Positions 1 to 10,800 are shown, numbered from the stretch's first letter. The stretch is 64,000 nucleotides of DNA from Gerris lacustris (GCA_951217055.1 OX578284.1:14441687-14505686), one strand, 5' to 3'. Numbers and translations: made by a program. The notes: generated from the letters alone by a model not told the origin.

Positions 1-835
1 CTATTTAAAACTAAAAGTAACGGAAACGATTCTGAAACCCTTAAAATATGACATGAAAAAGGAAAATATAATAAATAAATAAAAACCAGGAAAAATAAAA
101 AGAATTTAATTAGAGGAAGCGTTGACTTAGCTTTCTTCTTACACCCACTTCTCTATCTTTGAAAATATCGACGAAAAAAAAAAAAAAGACATGAAAAGCT
201 TTTGAAGAAGAATAAAAGGGAAACAAGTAAAGAAAAAGGGGGAAGAGATCTGGCTTTTTCAAATCAGCTGATAAAACTCAAGAGACCTTTTAAAAGTTAA
301 AAAACAACTTGGCCTTTTGACTTCCTCATCTTGAATTATTAGAATCAAAAGGCCTCAAGAGGTTTCAAGTATTGTGTTCCTTCTTTTTTTTTTCTTTTAA
401 TTAAAAAGAGGAGTAATATACAGAATTAGAACCGAAGAGAGAAAACATAAATACATTTTAAATGAGCTTTTATGAAATTTTAAAGGATCGTTATTTACAG
501 TCTTTTTTCTTAAGTTTTACAGTTAAATAGTTTAATATGCTTATCTATGATATTGTCTTGTTATTATGAGAAAGTCTTATTCAAAAGTTTAAATAACATT
601 TTATAAATCTTTATTTCTTATTATGTTATTTATTCATTAAAGGGTGCTATTTACAAGCTAAGTTTATATAGCTTATTGAAAACTATCTGAATATGGTTAA
701 TGTTATCAACTGATGTTAGTGTTTTAAAATATATGAATACAGTTTTGACGTCATTAGAATACAGCAGCTTTTGCTACATGATAATTACGATGGCAGTGTA
801 AGAAGGTGATGTTTGTACGGTGGGTGCTCAGAGCA
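1..835. other. AT-rich stretch, nothing recognised
   Basis: The stretch is AT-rich with short A and T runs. There is no open frame of useful length, no tRNA-like box pair and no match that I noticed to the repeat families elsewhere in the window. Confidence 0.5.
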
Positions 836-1363
836 AGGAAGGGGAAGAGGGAACAATACTATAGAATCTGGGTCTCAGAAAGTGGTTCATTATGCTCCCC
901 CCATATACTAGCTCTTTCAAGTGGCAATTTGGTGAAACAGTATCGATATCTTGATAAAAACTCAAAATATATCTGATATCAGCTGATTAGAATAAGTGAT
1001 ATTTTCTTACGACATTTAATATTTTTATTTTTAATACAGTTTTATTCATAGTTATGTACTTTAATATTTGTTGTTAACCTTATTAATTGTCTAAAGGCAG
1101 TAACGTTGTTAATAAACTTGTAACAGTTCCTAGATAACCAATAGCAATCTTCTTTGAGTGGGCTATCAAATAACTGCTACTGATAAGGATTTGTTGACAA
1201 CCGTCTGTGGGGGCAGAAAGACAAGGAATAGACCAATAAGACAAGGACCAGTGACCACGTGATCATGATCACTTTAGTTCAGATTGAGCTCGCTAGAAAG
1301 CGTTAGTGAGGGAGCATAATGAACCACTTTTTAAAAAGCATTGCTCCCTCTACCCCTTCCTTC
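836..1363. mobile_element. Inverted-repeat (foldback/MITE-like) element
   Basis: Two arms of about 60 bp face each other: 836-900 and 1309-1363. Both contain a core reading AAAGTGGTTCATTATGCTCC in one orientation, and the outer part of each arm is a purine-rich AAGGAAGGGG...GAGGGA block. The interior of about 400 bp is AT-rich and non-coding. This is the layout of a non-autonomous DNA transposon. No target duplication was clear, so the exact ends are approximate. Confidence 0.6.
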
Positions 1364-2094
1364 CTCTTAGGGTGGATGTGTCAGGTTACCCAGGAAAGAA
1401 ACATTAAACTGCGCATGCCCAAATACGATCTTAATACAGTAAGGAATTTATATGTAACTGAAGTTGTGCTCAATACGATATAGTACGGCATTTTGGAGTA
1501 TCGACTTTGAGATGAACTTATATGAAAAGATAACGTATTCAAATGATTACAAAAATATACAATTCTTTGGATATAACTTTGATAGGGCGAGCGTAGGCAA
1601 GTTTGAAGTGGGTGTGAAACGAGTGAAAGGGGGGCTCCCCTCTATCTTGCTTATGTGAAGTGCAAAAAATCTGAAAAAAATCCTGAACATTCTTCGACCA
1701 AAAGTAAAGATACCACTTTTTGGAAATTTCGAAAAAAATATTATTTTATTTTTTATTGACAAAATACTTTTTTTATATAATTATGGTCTTTTCGATGTAT
1801 TTATATGGTTGTAGTCCGGTTCAGTGGCAAAAAAAAAAATATCAGAGTGTGTTTTGAGAATATCAGACCCTTAGAATAGTTCAAAGTAAGCTTTTTAGCA
1901 TTTTAAAAAAACACTGTTTATACACTTTACAGTTAAATACTATATAGTGTGGCCTACGGATCCTCGCTGTGTGCTGACTATCACACACTTGGCCTGTTTA
2001 TTTCATATATTTTTCTAAATACACAGATGAAAATATAGTTATCAATTAAGCGAGATAATGACCTAAGAATCCATTTAAAACCTAAAAACAAATG
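1364..2094. other. Non-coding AT-rich stretch
   Basis: Only short overlapping open frames under 75 codons are present, and none resembles a known family. No repeat was recognised apart from the start of the family A fragment at its right edge. Confidence 0.4.
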
Positions 2095-2165
2095 GTATTA
2101 TATAACTTTTACAATAAAGTTGTGTTGTTACGATGGATTTTCAAAAATCGTCAAGAGTAAAGTAT
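2095..2165. repeat. Dispersed repeat (family A) fragment, host of the LTR insertion
   Basis: The stretch resembles 40395-40445: both have TTACGATG.GTTTTCA followed by TTGTCAA.AGTAAAGTA or a close variant. The LTR element inserted here, and the repeat resumes after 4358. The flanking AAGTAT at 2160-2165 recurs at 4359-4364 as the target duplication. Confidence 0.5.
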
Positions 2166-2346
2166 TGTAGTGAAATTATTATTTATTTATTTCAATTATT
2201 TTTTGTCAAGACTGTTTGTTTTGTTTTCCTATTTTGACAAGTTTGTTATTGTTGTCATATATGGATATAATTACTTTTTAATGAAAAAAATAGAATTACT
2301 CTTACCGAATTACTTTGTGTATTTTAATTGCTAACTTCGTGCACTA
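2166..2346 (+). repeat. 5' LTR of the Ty3/gypsy-type element
   Basis: This 181-bp sequence is repeated at 4175-4358 with few differences: one substitution (AAGTTTG/AAGTATG), a 3-4 base indel next to TATATGG, and GTGCAC against GTACAC near the end. It begins TGTAGTG and ends CACTA, giving a short imperfect terminal inverted repeat. Confidence 0.85.
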
Positions 2347-4163
2347 AACCTCTGGAATGGACTGAAGAAGCTCGTTTTTCTTTTAACTCGCTTAAAGAAG
2401 CTCTTAGAAGGGCCACCCTCTTAATCCACCCGAAGCCTGGAGCCACACTGTCTCTCACCACAGATGCCTCGGATGCAGCGATAGGCGCAGTATTACATCA
2501 GGAGGTTGATAGCGTTAAAGAGCCACTAAGTTTTTTCTCCAGAGCCTTAAGCAAAGCACAGGTGAAATACAGCGCTTATGACCGTGAACTCCTTGCCATC
2601 TATAGTGCTATAAAACACTTCAAATTTCAACTCGAAGGTCAGTCGTTTATAGTTAATACGGATCATAAACCGCTCACGTTCGCTTTTCAGCAAGACCTGC
2701 TTAAAGCTTCGCCAAGACAAGCTGAACAGTTGAATTTCATAGCTCAATTTACTACAGATATTCGATATATTTCTGGACAAGATAATATCGTAACTGACTC
2801 GTTATCTCGCATTGATACAATTACCGTTCCATCACTAATTAATTATGATGCTATTGCTGACCAACAAGATGATTCTGACCTTATGCTTTTACAAGAAAAT
2901 CCTACTCTTGAGATCGTTAAAATTCTATTGCCAAACTCTACAAAGAAAATTTTTTGTGACGTATCTACTGGGGTTTCTCGACCATATATTCCACAGGCGT
3001 TTCGGCAAGCTGTCTTCAAATCACAACACGAACTATCTCATCCAGGCACCAGAGCTACTACAAGGATGATAACAAAGAGATTCATTTGGCCTAGTATTAG
3101 AAAGGATTGTCATACTTGGACTAGAGCATGCATTCCTTGCCAGCGTTCCAAAGTAGGGCGCCATACTAAAACTCCACTTAGCATATTTGAGGTCCCCAAT
3201 GAGAGATTTTACCACCTAAATGTCGATATAGTAGGTCCCTTGCCACTTTGTCAAGGCCATCGTTATTTACTAACTGTCATTGATAGATTCAGCAGGTGGG
3301 TAGAAGCTGTTCCAATAGAAGATCAGACAGCCGAAACAGTTGCCAATGCACTAATTAGTTCTTGGTTTTCACGTTATGGCGTACCCGTCCGAATTACTAC
3401 CGATCAAGGTAGACAATTTGAGAGTCAGCTCTTTCATTCTCTAGGAAAATACTTTGGATTTCAGTGTCATACCACGACCGCTTACCATCCACAAGCCAAT
3501 GGGCTCATTGAAAGGCAGCACCGAACGATAAAAACGGCCCTTAAATGCCAGCTGATAAAATCGACTTCATGGGTCAAATCGCTACCCATGGTTCTCCTTG
3601 GAATGCGCTCCGCAGTCAAAGAAGATTTGGGTTGTTCGTCGGCTGAATTAGTTTTCGGAGAACCTATCAGAATGCCGGGTGAGTTTATATCAAGCCAACC
3701 TTCAGTTAGTCAGTCTGAGTTCTTACAATACTTACAAGAAACAATACGATCTTTAAAACCTACGCCTACTGGCACACATGGTTCAACTAAAATATTTATC
3801 CCAAAAGAGCTCTCAACGGCTTCTCACGTGTTTATACATCAGACATGTCCTCCTGCTCTTCAACCAACATACTGTGGACCGTATAAAGTTGTAAAACGAT
3901 TTGACAAATTTTTTGATCTTGATATTGGAGGAAGAGTAAAACGTGTGTCTGCTGATCGTCTTAAACCAGCGTTTATGGTTAAAGATGATACCAGCCTGCT
4001 TACCCAAGCTGATCTTAAGACAAAGCTGGTAAATACGCCAGCTAAAATTGCAGAGAAATCTCCTCAAACAACATCCACAGCCTCAGAGACTGAGAGAAGA
4101 ACATCCGGTCGACGAGTCCAGTTTCCGTCCCGGTACCTGGAAGAAATTTATCGCTGTCACTAG
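2328..4163 (+). CDS. RNase H-integrase polyprotein remnant (Ty3/gypsy type)
   Basis: This is an open frame of 611 codons with no internal stop. It has no ATG at its left edge and is read through from the 5' LTR, so it is the 3' part of a pol gene. RNase H lies at about residues 8-165, with acidic residues D46, E87, D112 (TDH) and D157. The integrase zinc finger is H234, H238, C268, C271. The integrase core has D300, D359 and E395, spaced D-x58-D-x35-E as expected. A GPY-type C-terminal module lies near residue 515 ([10 protein letters not shown]). These domains process viral-type cDNA and join it to the chromosome. Every catalytic residue I looked for is present, which is unusual in a truncated copy. 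Expression would need an upstream start or a fusion. Confidence 0.85.
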   Translation: MLTSCTKPLEWTEEARFSFNSLKEALRRATLLIHPKPGATLSLTTDASDAAIGAVLHQEVDSVKEPLSFFSRALSKAQVKYSAYDRELLAIYSAIKHFKFQLEGQSFIVNTDHKPLTFAFQQDLLKASPRQAEQLNFIAQFTTDIRYISGQDNIVTDSLSRIDTITVPSLINYDAIADQQDDSDLMLLQENPTLEIVKILLPNSTKKIFCDVSTGVSRPYIPQAFRQAVFKSQHELSHPGTRATTRMITKRFIWPSIRKDCHTWTRACIPCQRSKVGRHTKTPLSIFEVPNERFYHLNVDIVGPLPLCQGHRYLLTVIDRFSRWVEAVPIEDQTAETVANALISSWFSRYGVPVRITTDQGRQFESQLFHSLGKYFGFQCHTTTAYHPQANGLIERQHRTIKTALKCQLIKSTSWVKSLPMVLLGMRSAVKEDLGCSSAELVFGEPIRMPGEFISSQPSVSQSEFLQYLQETIRSLKPTPTGTHGSTKIFIPKELSTASHVFIHQTCPPALQPTYCGPYKVVKRFDKFFDLDIGGRVKRVSADRLKPAFMVKDDTSLLTQADLKTKLVNTPAKIAEKSPQTTSTASETERRTSGRRVQFPSRYLEEIYRCH

Positions 4164-4174
4164 GGGGGGAGTGT
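4161..4174 (+). promoter_or_regulatory. Polypurine tract before the 3' LTR
   Basis: The run TAGGGGGGGAGTG lies directly upstream of the 3' LTR and overlaps the stop codon of pol. This is the usual position of the plus-strand primer of LTR retroelements. Confidence 0.7.
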
Positions 4175-4358
4175 GTAGTGAAATTATTATTTATTTATTT
4201 CAATTATTTTTTGTCAAGACTGTTTGTTTTGTTTTCCTATTTTGACAAGTATGTTATTGTTGTCATAAATATATGGATATAATTACTTTTTAATGAAAAA
4301 AATAGAATTACTCTTACCGAATTACTTTGTGTATTTTAATTGCTAACTTCGTACACTA
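4175..4358 (+). repeat. 3' LTR of the Ty3/gypsy-type element
   Basis: This is the direct copy of the 5' LTR (2166-2346). It is followed by AAGTAT, matching the left flank of the element. Confidence 0.85.
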
Positions 4359-4860
4359 AAGTATCTTTATTTATTTATTTTTTTTTAAATATCTAAAATA
4401 TTTACTTAGAAAAGTTGTTCAAAATTAAAAGTTATGACAGATTGTCAATTTTATTGCCCAACTTTTAGTTTTTTTTTTAATTTTCAAAACCATACATAAA
4501 GTACTAAGAACTTCAAAATTACTTCAATTACTAGAAATGACATTATCTATTAGAGCAAAAACGTAACTAATATAATACACATTAAATAAATAATATAAAT
4601 GTTATTAAAATGTGGTGTCACATTGCTGCGCATTACACATTGCTCAGCGCGTATTTTCTAATTAAATATTTTTGATGATTTTTAAAAAGAAAGGTACTTT
4701 ACTTTTGACAATTTTAAAAAAATTCATTAATTAATTGGACTAATTTTTCCAACTTCTTGGTTTATGATCAGGCAGGACTGATGCCCAGAGGCTCAAATTT
4801 CAACTCGATTAGTACACCCCACGTGTACTCAATCCAGGGACACACTGAACATTAGAGATG
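4359..4860. repeat. Dispersed repeat family A (continuation)
   Basis: The part at 4685-4850 matches 41300-41500 in the same orientation. Shared blocks include AAAGGTAC.TTACT.TTGACAA, TTAATTGGACTAAT and GATGCCCAGA..CTCAA. There is no coding content. It is probably a non-autonomous transposon or an old transposon tail. Confidence 0.55.
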
Positions 4861-5354
4861 GAGCAGAAGTTTAAGTAAAAATAATGCAACAGTAGCAGGC
4901 TACAAGGATATTATTTATTTAACAGGTTATGTCATGTCCTGAAAAAATATTGCTTGATATTTTGTCGAGGAATATTGTCACTATGACCACCAAGGGACTA
5001 AGAAGCAAAGTTTGAATGCTCCACTTCAGTTTTAAAACACGTTTTACAGCTCTTTCCTGTAAAAAAAAAAACAACAAAAACCTCTCTAAAGTCCTGTTAT
5101 TTGAATTTTTCAGAAACCTAACTTTTCACTGTGAAGGGGATCTTAGGTGTCCTTTAAATGTTGAACAAGTTTAAGTCATATTTACAGTGATGAATTATTA
5201 ATGCTAAATGACGGTACAGCACAAAATATGATGGCAAATTCGCTTTAAAATACTACATAGAATACAGTATGTAGGTAAACACTTAAGGAGAAAACGCACT
5301 TTATTGTGGCAGAATTAGGATCTCCAATCTGCATCAAACAATTTTTTCTCTTTA

Positions 5355-5570
5355 ATATTAATAATTAATTTAGTTTAAATCAAATAATAATTATTATTAA
5401 CTACGGGAAACAGACACTCCAGTGCCGGGATTTGAACCACGGACCTCTATATTTCCAGTATAGCGCTCTACCAACTAAGCTACGCAGAAGAAAGAGTTTC
5501 TCTGACGTTAATGATACCTTGTCCCGAATGATTTAAATTAAAATTTAATCTTTCCGTAGTATGAATACTA
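5355..5570 (-). mobile_element. tRNA-like foldback element, copy 1
   Basis: It shares three blocks with the copies near 56.6 and 61.6 kb: a left end TTTAAATCAAAT.ATAATTATT, an inner AACTACGGGAAACAGACA, and a right end TTTCCGTAGTATGAATAC. Between them is a tRNA-like module on the minus strand. In this copy the right inverted arm (the ACAGACAG complement) is lost and replaced by unrelated sequence. Confidence 0.6.
5415..5490 (-). tRNA. tRNA-like module (pseudo-tRNA)
   Basis: Read on the minus strand it has a D-arm or A-box region TAGCTTAGTTGGTAGAGC, an anticodon hairpin CTATA-CTGGAAA-TATAG with GGA in the anticodon position, and a B-box-like GGTTCAAATCC. A GGA anticodon would be serine, but the long variable arm of tRNA-Ser is missing. 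The T-stem has two mismatches and the acceptor ends do not pair well. It is therefore best read as a SINE-like pol III promoter module and not a working tRNA gene. Its 3' half recurs at about 23.7, 56.6 and 61.6 kb. Confidence 0.5.
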
Positions 5571-5635
5571 CCACAATCGTTAAATAGTAATTAATTTAGG
5601 TATTAGGCCATGTTATGATCTAGAAATTATATTTT

Positions 5636-6305
5636 AAAAACATTTAATTACTAATAGTTCAGTTGATAGCGTTGAAAAAAGTGTCTGACGAAGAATATGT
5701 TCTTGGCTAAGTTTGTTTGCGGGACATAGCTGGGCAATAGACATTTGAAAAAAAAAAAGATTGGTGGGGAGTGGCCATGTTCCGCCCATTTTGGTGGACA
5801 ATTTGATTTTCGTGATCCTGAGTGCAAAGTTAGATATTATACCAAAATTCATGTTGATGTTAGTTGAGTTGGTCACTCTTGAGTTGGTCACTCATTGTTT
5901 TAGAGTAATATTTGAATAACTAACCTATCAAGTAACAAATGAAAAACAAAGACAATTAACAAATGAAAAACAAAGACAATTAACAATTGTCAACAAAGAC
6001 AATTAACAAGTGTTAATTTGTCAAGTGACAAATTAACAAGTTGATTTCTCGTGTACAAACTAATTTCGTACACAGGATCATGAAAATCAAATTGTCCACC
6101 AAAAAGGGCGGGACACGGCCGCTCTCCACCGGTTTGGTTTTTCAAATGCCTATTGCCAAGCTATGTCCCGCAGACTAACTAAGCCGACCACATATTCTTA
6201 AAAGGCACCAAAAGATTTACTTATACACAAAATTCTATTTTGAATTCTATTATTCTAGTTTGATGTTAGGCAGACATTTTTTGGCATGCTATCTCCTGGA
6301 CTAGG
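5636..6305. mobile_element. Foldback element (family H), copy 1
   Basis: Two long arms are inverted copies: about 5641-5880 and 6045-6300. Matching pieces include ACAATTTGATTTTCGTGATC against GATCATGAAAATCAAATTGT, and GCGGGACATAGCTGGGCAAT against ATTGCCAAGCTATGTCCCGC. The centre carries short tandem copies of AACAAAGACAATTAACAA. The same family occurs at 21762-22575. The short open frames here only reflect the arms. Confidence 0.7.
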
Positions 6306-6582
6306 AATGTTTTTCAATTCTGAACCATATTACAAAAATATAAAGGTAGATTTCTTTTTTTCTTGTTTACCGATGTTTCAAAAAGAAGAGTTATTTATAA
6401 AAAATCAATTCTTTTATCTCGAAATCTCACTAATAAACAATATTTTCCTCTTCAGTGCTCTAGTCCAGTGGACACACTGTTTTTTCCTCTATAGTGGACC
6501 CACTGTTCATAAATTTGCATAATCCTTCAAAGTTACGAAGGAGTAAGCAAGGAAAAAAGTTTAGTAGGAAAAATAGTATATT

Positions 6583-7092
6583 ATGTTACTAGGCTGTGAA
6601 GTGAGTTTTTTCTTTACCGCGGCAATTACATTTACTGTCGAGCGAAACGAGACAGAAAATATTGCCAAGGTAAAGAAAAAACACTTCACAGTCGCGTAGC
6701 ACATGCTATTTTTTCCGAGGTAGCAGACAATGAAAAAACATTAAATATTAATAAATAATCAATATAATAATAACAAATATTAGTACATAATTAAGATTTA
6801 AAAAAAAGAAACCTTAAAAAGAGGTTACACTATTATAAGAAAAGATAAATAAAACACATTGACATCTAGCGGAATTAAATCGTATTAAGCATTTCTACAA
6901 AGAATGCAGCGCTACTAACGGAAGTTTTGACAACTACCTGCCGGAAAATAAAAATCTTTTAGTTCCTAGGACGTAAAAGATTTTTTCTTTACAGCTAGGA
7001 GTAATGAAAAGATTTTTTAAGTCCACGTAATGAAAAAATGGATTTTAGCTTTGTTTTTTAGGCTCTAAAGTAACTATTTCACAGCCTACCAC
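6583..7092. mobile_element. Palindromic MITE-like element
   Basis: The outer ends AGGCTGTGAAGT (6589) and the complement of ATTTCACAGCCT (7077) are inverted. A second inner inverted pair spans 6590-6693: CTGTGAAGTGAGTTTTTTCT against AGAAAAAACACTTCACAG. There is no coding capacity. The ends are approximate because no target duplication was clear. Confidence 0.55.
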
Positions 7093-7124
7093 GGAAAAAA
7101 GAATATTAGAACAAGTGAAATGTT

Positions 7125-7495
7125 TTCTGTGGTTTATTTCTAACCTGTGATTCATTCTGAGGAAAAACAGGTAATTCATGTATTGTAAGGTTTCTTGTTT
7201 TTTTTTACAGGTTCTCACAGCTCGACCTACAAATCATTTATCATAGAACGTTGAGACTTGCGGTGAGATGCCAAGAGAGGAATCCTTGTATAAATAAGCT
7301 TTGAGGCACTAGCTGCCTTGCCTCATCTTTACATTTTTTTATGTATCCGGTGTCAGTTCAGTACAATACATTGTAATAGATAAACAGCTTATTGTAAGCA
7401 GGGGTCTTCTTCAAGCACCATCAAATAGCAAACAACCTTTATAAGAAGGGCTACTATGGTTTTCGAGCCAACAACCTACAAAAAATTATTTATGT
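7125..7495 (+). repeat. Dispersed repeat family E, copy 1
   Basis: This stretch recurs in inverse orientation at 39115-39500 at roughly 90 percent identity by eye. Shared blocks include CAGGTTCTCACAGCTCGACC, GTATCCGGTGTCAGTTCAGT and GGTCTTCTTCAAGCACCATC. No coding content was recognised. Confidence 0.65.
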
Positions 7496-7564
7496 AGCTG
7501 AAGTATTGTATAGCCCATAATGTCCTTTATCAACAAATAGGTCAGCTAGAGATCCCAAGAATAT

Positions 7565-7715
7565 ATTTTAATAGTACATTACGCGTCGAGTGCGGAAAGT
7601 AGCATTTTGCATACGAGTGTGGAGTTTGTACCCGAGCGATAGCGAGGGTAGTAAAACCACACGAGCAATGCAAAATGCCGTTTTCGCTCGAGTTGCGTAC
7701 CGTACTTTATCTACG
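7565..7715 (-). repeat. Repeat family D, copy 1 (adjacent to family C)
   Basis: It runs from TAATAGTACATTACGCGTCG to GTTGCGTACCGTACTTTA. The same block occurs at 43365-43500 and 55860-56000, each time next to a family C element in the same relative orientation. It contains short inner palindromes (CCCGAGCGATAGCGAGGG). Confidence 0.65.
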
Positions 7716-7771
7716 ATTGTTAGATTTAAATAATAAATACAGAAAAAAATAAACTTGCTTTATGTAATGTA

Positions 7772-8351
7772 ATAGTCCACAGGCCACCATAAGAAGTGAG
7801 TCGCTGATTGATAAAGTTTTCTTACCTTATGGAATCGCTTATTTATGCCTTGTCCACCGATGAATTGGGTATATGGCAACTGGGCGCTGGGCCATTTCTT
7901 TTTTGTTGACATGCCAAACTTGCCCTTCTGCGGGAACATTGAAAAGAGATAGATAAAGTTTTGATTTTCCCAGGATCGTTTTATTATATTATTTCAAAAA
8001 CAGTGGTAAAGGTGGCCACCATTAAGGGTGGGCCATTTGGGGTGGGCACCGCCCCAAACATATCGCTCTGCGGGGACGTTGAAAAGAAAACGGCCCACTC
8101 GAATCGGTGGCCACCTTTACCACTGTTTTTTAAATAATTTAATTAAACGATCCTGTGAAAATCAAAACTTTATCTATCTCTTTTCAATGTTCCCGCAGAA
8201 GGGCAAGTTTGGCATGTCAACAAAAAAGAAATGGCCCAGCGCCCAGTTGCCATATACCCAATTCATCGGTGGACAAGGCATAAATAAGCGATTCCATAAG
8301 GTAAGAAAACTTTATCAATCAGCGACTCACTTCTTATGGTGGCCTGTGGAC
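7772..8351. repeat. Large palindrome with arms of about 245 bp
   Basis: The left arm 7772-8018 and right arm 8107-8351 are inverted copies with few differences. They start GTCCACAGGCCACCATAAGA on the left and end TCTTATGGTGGCCTGTGGAC on the right. The loop of about 90 bp contains a smaller inverted pair (GTGGCCACC). The 115-codon open frame across the right arm is a by-product. This is a foldback transposon inserted in family C. Confidence 0.75.
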
Positions 8352-8366
8352 TATAAGTTCGTATCT

Positions 8367-8477
8367 CTATCTTGATAAAGATAGCATTAATTCTTGAGTT
8401 GTAATTTTTGCCGAATTAATTATTTTTGGAGGAGTATTATTCTCCACATTTTCGTCAAAGTCACTTGATTCACTCAT
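8367..8477 (-). pseudogene. N-terminal fragment of a family C element protein
   Basis: The frame begins with ATG at 8477 and has 36 codons: MSESSDFDENVENNTPPKII and so on, up to LMLSLSR and a stop. Close relatives begin at 43222 (MSDLSDYDENEENNTPPEII) and 55685. The acidic, asparagine-rich start is kept in all three copies although the rest of the gene is gone. It is probably the first exon or N-terminus of the transposase or another protein of the parent element. The function is not recognised. Confidence 0.45.
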
Positions 8478-8574
8478 TGTTTTTTACTAAAAACTCGATA
8501 TAAACAGTTGCTTTAATAAAAGAAAAGCAAATAGGTTTTGTTAAATGTAAACAAGCTCGCTAATCGTGCGTAAA

Positions 8575-8632
8575 GCTGAAGAATTCCTCTTCTTTACCGC
8601 CCTAGGGTGGTAAAGAAGAGGAATTCTTCAGA
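8575..8632. repeat. Near-perfect hairpin palindrome
   Basis: GAAGAATTCCTCTTCTTTAC pairs with GTAAAGAAGAGGAATTCTTC around the centre CGCCCTAGGGTG. The same hairpin is at 55533-55588, and a damaged one at 43075-43130. Confidence 0.75.
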
Positions 8633-8747
8633 ACTATAAGACGCGCGTGCGCAATGAATGCAAGTACGTAAAGCATCACTTTCTACGCATCTAAACAGAG
8701 ATACAATGTTTATATTTCGTATCAATCGTAGATAATAATATATTATC

Positions 8748-8822
8748 AAGCCTTTACACTTATTAGTATAGTCATTTATATTACAAAGCCTTTACACTTA
8801 TTAGTATAGTCATTTATATTAC
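8748..8822 (+). repeat. Two-copy tandem duplication, 38-bp period
   Basis: AAGCCTTTACACTTATTAGT and the following 17 bases occur twice in a row without a difference. Confidence 0.85.
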
Positions 8823-8829
8823 AAAAAGA

Positions 8830-10320
8830 GTATGATAACGATATTCTTTCAAAAGTATGTATTAAATGTTGCTAACTATTTTCATAAGTCAACTCGCACC
8901 ATAAAATAATGATGCAATAATTAGCGTTAAGTTATTGTTCCACCGAGAAATTTGAAACTTGCTTACTGTAAAAATATTATGGAGAAACGATATTGCAAAT
9001 TAAAGTGATCAAAACCAATCCATATTTTATCATTATCTATTTTAGTTTTATGAAAATGGTTAATTTTGCTTTTTGAGCTATACTAACTTTGAGTAAGTCC
9101 CATCAAATCTGTGCTGAAGATAATAAGGATTTGATGTTAGAAATAGGAATATAGAACATTATTAATATAACTTGTACATATTTTCATCAGAGGTAATAAA
9201 TGAATAGATTGTGGGACATAACTTTCTTGCGTCCTTTATCATTCTTTAATGACTTTTTGCTCTTAAACCCAAATTGTATAATATATTTCCCTTTTTACCC
9301 ATTTAAAAAAAAATGTCTAAATCCTTTGTTGTTTTTGCATAAATAATCGTGTACATGTACATATATATAATGAGCACAGACGGTTTAAATTTTTAAATTA
9401 ATCTGAGGTTATCTGCGGGCTACTTTTGACACACCATCCAAATTTTATAAAAATCAGATGGGTACGTTTGAAGAAATATGTGTACATAAGTGTAATAAAT
9501 GTAAATGCATGTGGAAGAGAAACAAATGGGCGTATAATGTTAATATGACCAAAGTGTGTTGCTGTTGGTCCAAAAATTAATATATGGGACAAAAAATGGA
9601 CTAATTATGACCTACTATCAAAAGTTGACAAAATTCAGTCAAGTATAGTTTTGAAGATATGGTGATTCACAAAAATGTTAAATAGCAGACGTAAGGAACC
9701 AAAAATGTTTCAGGGAATGTTTTGTACATCAGGATGTCTGTAACGAATTTGTTTCTTGGAATTTGTCAATTAGGAGACATAAAAAAATCGTTCTACCTGA
9801 ACGATCACAATGCTTCCATTACCTTCGGTTAGCTCAGAAGCAAAAATTTTGTTCTCTAACCTTAATAGTAGAATCTAATCTCTTAGTTTTAATACCGAAG
9901 AGAATTAGATGCCAAAATCTTGATATAAATTGTAATTTAATGCAGGAGTAATACTAACAATAAGGTATTCTCTGCATAGAAATAACTTGACTATGTTGTG
10001 TTTTACATTTAGTGAGAATAGCTGTTATTATGCACGACGTAAATACGACGCTAGAGAAGCTAGATAAATCTAAGCAAAGGTTTAATTCTATATAGTCTGG
10101 ATCTAGGTGAAGCCAATAAATAAAGTTTAAGGAGAAGAGGATTGCCACAGAATATATTGTACATTGAGACACATTTCACTCGGTTGTCTCTCTTGAATCT
10201 TAAATAGAATCAAATCAAGTTTACCTTTGTATTACATTGTCTTGTAACTTAGAATGAAATATAGTTGCGCATTCAATATTTTATTGATTAAAATATAATA
10301 ATATTAAACTGAATGGTACG
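8830..10320. other. Non-coding stretch without recognised features
   Basis: Open frames here are under 75 codons and resemble no family. A part near 9540-9660 weakly resembles 32550-32640 (TGGACTAATTATGACCTAC against GGGCTGATTATGACCTACC), which suggests old repeat debris. Confidence 0.4.
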
Positions 10321-10324
10321 AATT

Positions 10325-10800
10325 ATAATTATAAAATGAAGAGGTACTTACCGTCGACACTTACTTGATCTGAGGATCACTTACAGGAGATCCAGTAGGA
10401 TCACTCACTGGTGATTCAGGAGGATCACTTACTGGAGATGCAGTAGGATCAGTTACTGGTGATTCAGGAGGATCACTCACTGGTGATCCAGGAGTATCAC
10501 TCACTGGTGATCCAGGAGGATCACTCACTGGTGATCCAGAAGGATCACTTACTGGAGATCCAGTAGGACCACTCACTGGTGATTCAGGAGGATCACTCAC
10601 GGGTGATCCAGGAGGATCACTCACTAGTGATCCAGGAGGATCACTCACTGGTGATCCAGGTGGATCACTCACTGGAGATCCAGTAGGATCACTCACTGGT
10701 GATCCAGGAGGATCACTCACTTGTCATCCAGGAGGATCACTCACTGGTGATCATCAGATCAAGCAAGTGTCGACGGTAAGTACCTCTGAATTTTATAACT
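10325..10800. mobile_element. Minisatellite flanked by terminal inverted repeats
   Basis: Inverted arms of about 54 bp, at 10325-10378 and 10747-10800, enclose an array of about fifteen 24-bp units. The arms share GAGGTACTTACCGTCGACAC, and then ACTT.CTTGATCTGA. Because 24 is a multiple of three, the minus strand is open for 119 codons reading SDPPGSPV repeats, but there is no ATG. The layout (inverted repeats around a private tandem array) resembles foldback or minisatellite-bearing non-autonomous transposons. Confidence 0.65.
10379..10748. repeat. 24-bp minisatellite, about 15 units
   Basis: The consensus unit is CTCACTGGTGATCCAGGAGG followed by ATCA. Units differ by one or two bases, for example ATTCAG for ATCCAG and GAGATCCAGTAG variants. 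Confidence 0.85.

Larger units (their letters stand above)
2166..4358 (+). mobile_element. Ty3/gypsy-type LTR retrotransposon, internally deleted
   Basis: The element has two near-identical LTRs of 181 and 184 bp starting TGTAGTG and ending CACTA. A purine-rich tract precedes the 3' LTR, and AAGTAT is duplicated on both sides (2160-2165 and 4359-4364). Inside there is only an open frame for RNase H and integrase. Gag, protease and most of the reverse transcriptase are absent, and the 5' LTR joins directly to RNase H coding sequence. An autonomous Ty3/gypsy element is normally 4-6 kb, so more than half is missing. No primer-binding site survives next to the 5' LTR. The near-identical LTRs and the undamaged frame suggest a recent copy that would depend on a complete relative. 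Confidence 0.85.
7716..8735 (-). mobile_element. Inverted-repeat element family C, copy 1 (with nested palindrome)
   Basis: The ends are TCTACGATTG at 7719 and its complement CAATCGTAGA at 8724. The same ends delimit the copy at 55431-55861. Inside are a hairpin at 8575-8632, the beginning of a protein frame on the minus strand (8367-8477) and a 580-bp palindrome at 7772-8351. Copies at 43.0 and 55.4 kb lack the palindrome, so it is a later insertion. Confidence 0.65.

Noticed and set aside
5415..5490. A functional tRNA-Ser(GGA) gene
   Set aside because: The long variable arm of tRNA-Ser is absent, the T-stem has mismatches, the acceptor does not pair, and the same module recurs in a mobile family.
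8028..8375. A 115-codon protein
   Set aside because: It lies in one arm and the loop of a large palindrome, and the opposite arm shows the same sequence inverted.
10361..10720. A gene for a proline-rich repetitive protein (SDPPGSPV repeats, 119 codons)
   Set aside because: The frame has no ATG, a stop lies just upstream, and its openness follows from a 24-bp tandem unit. Inverted repeats frame the array as a mobile element.
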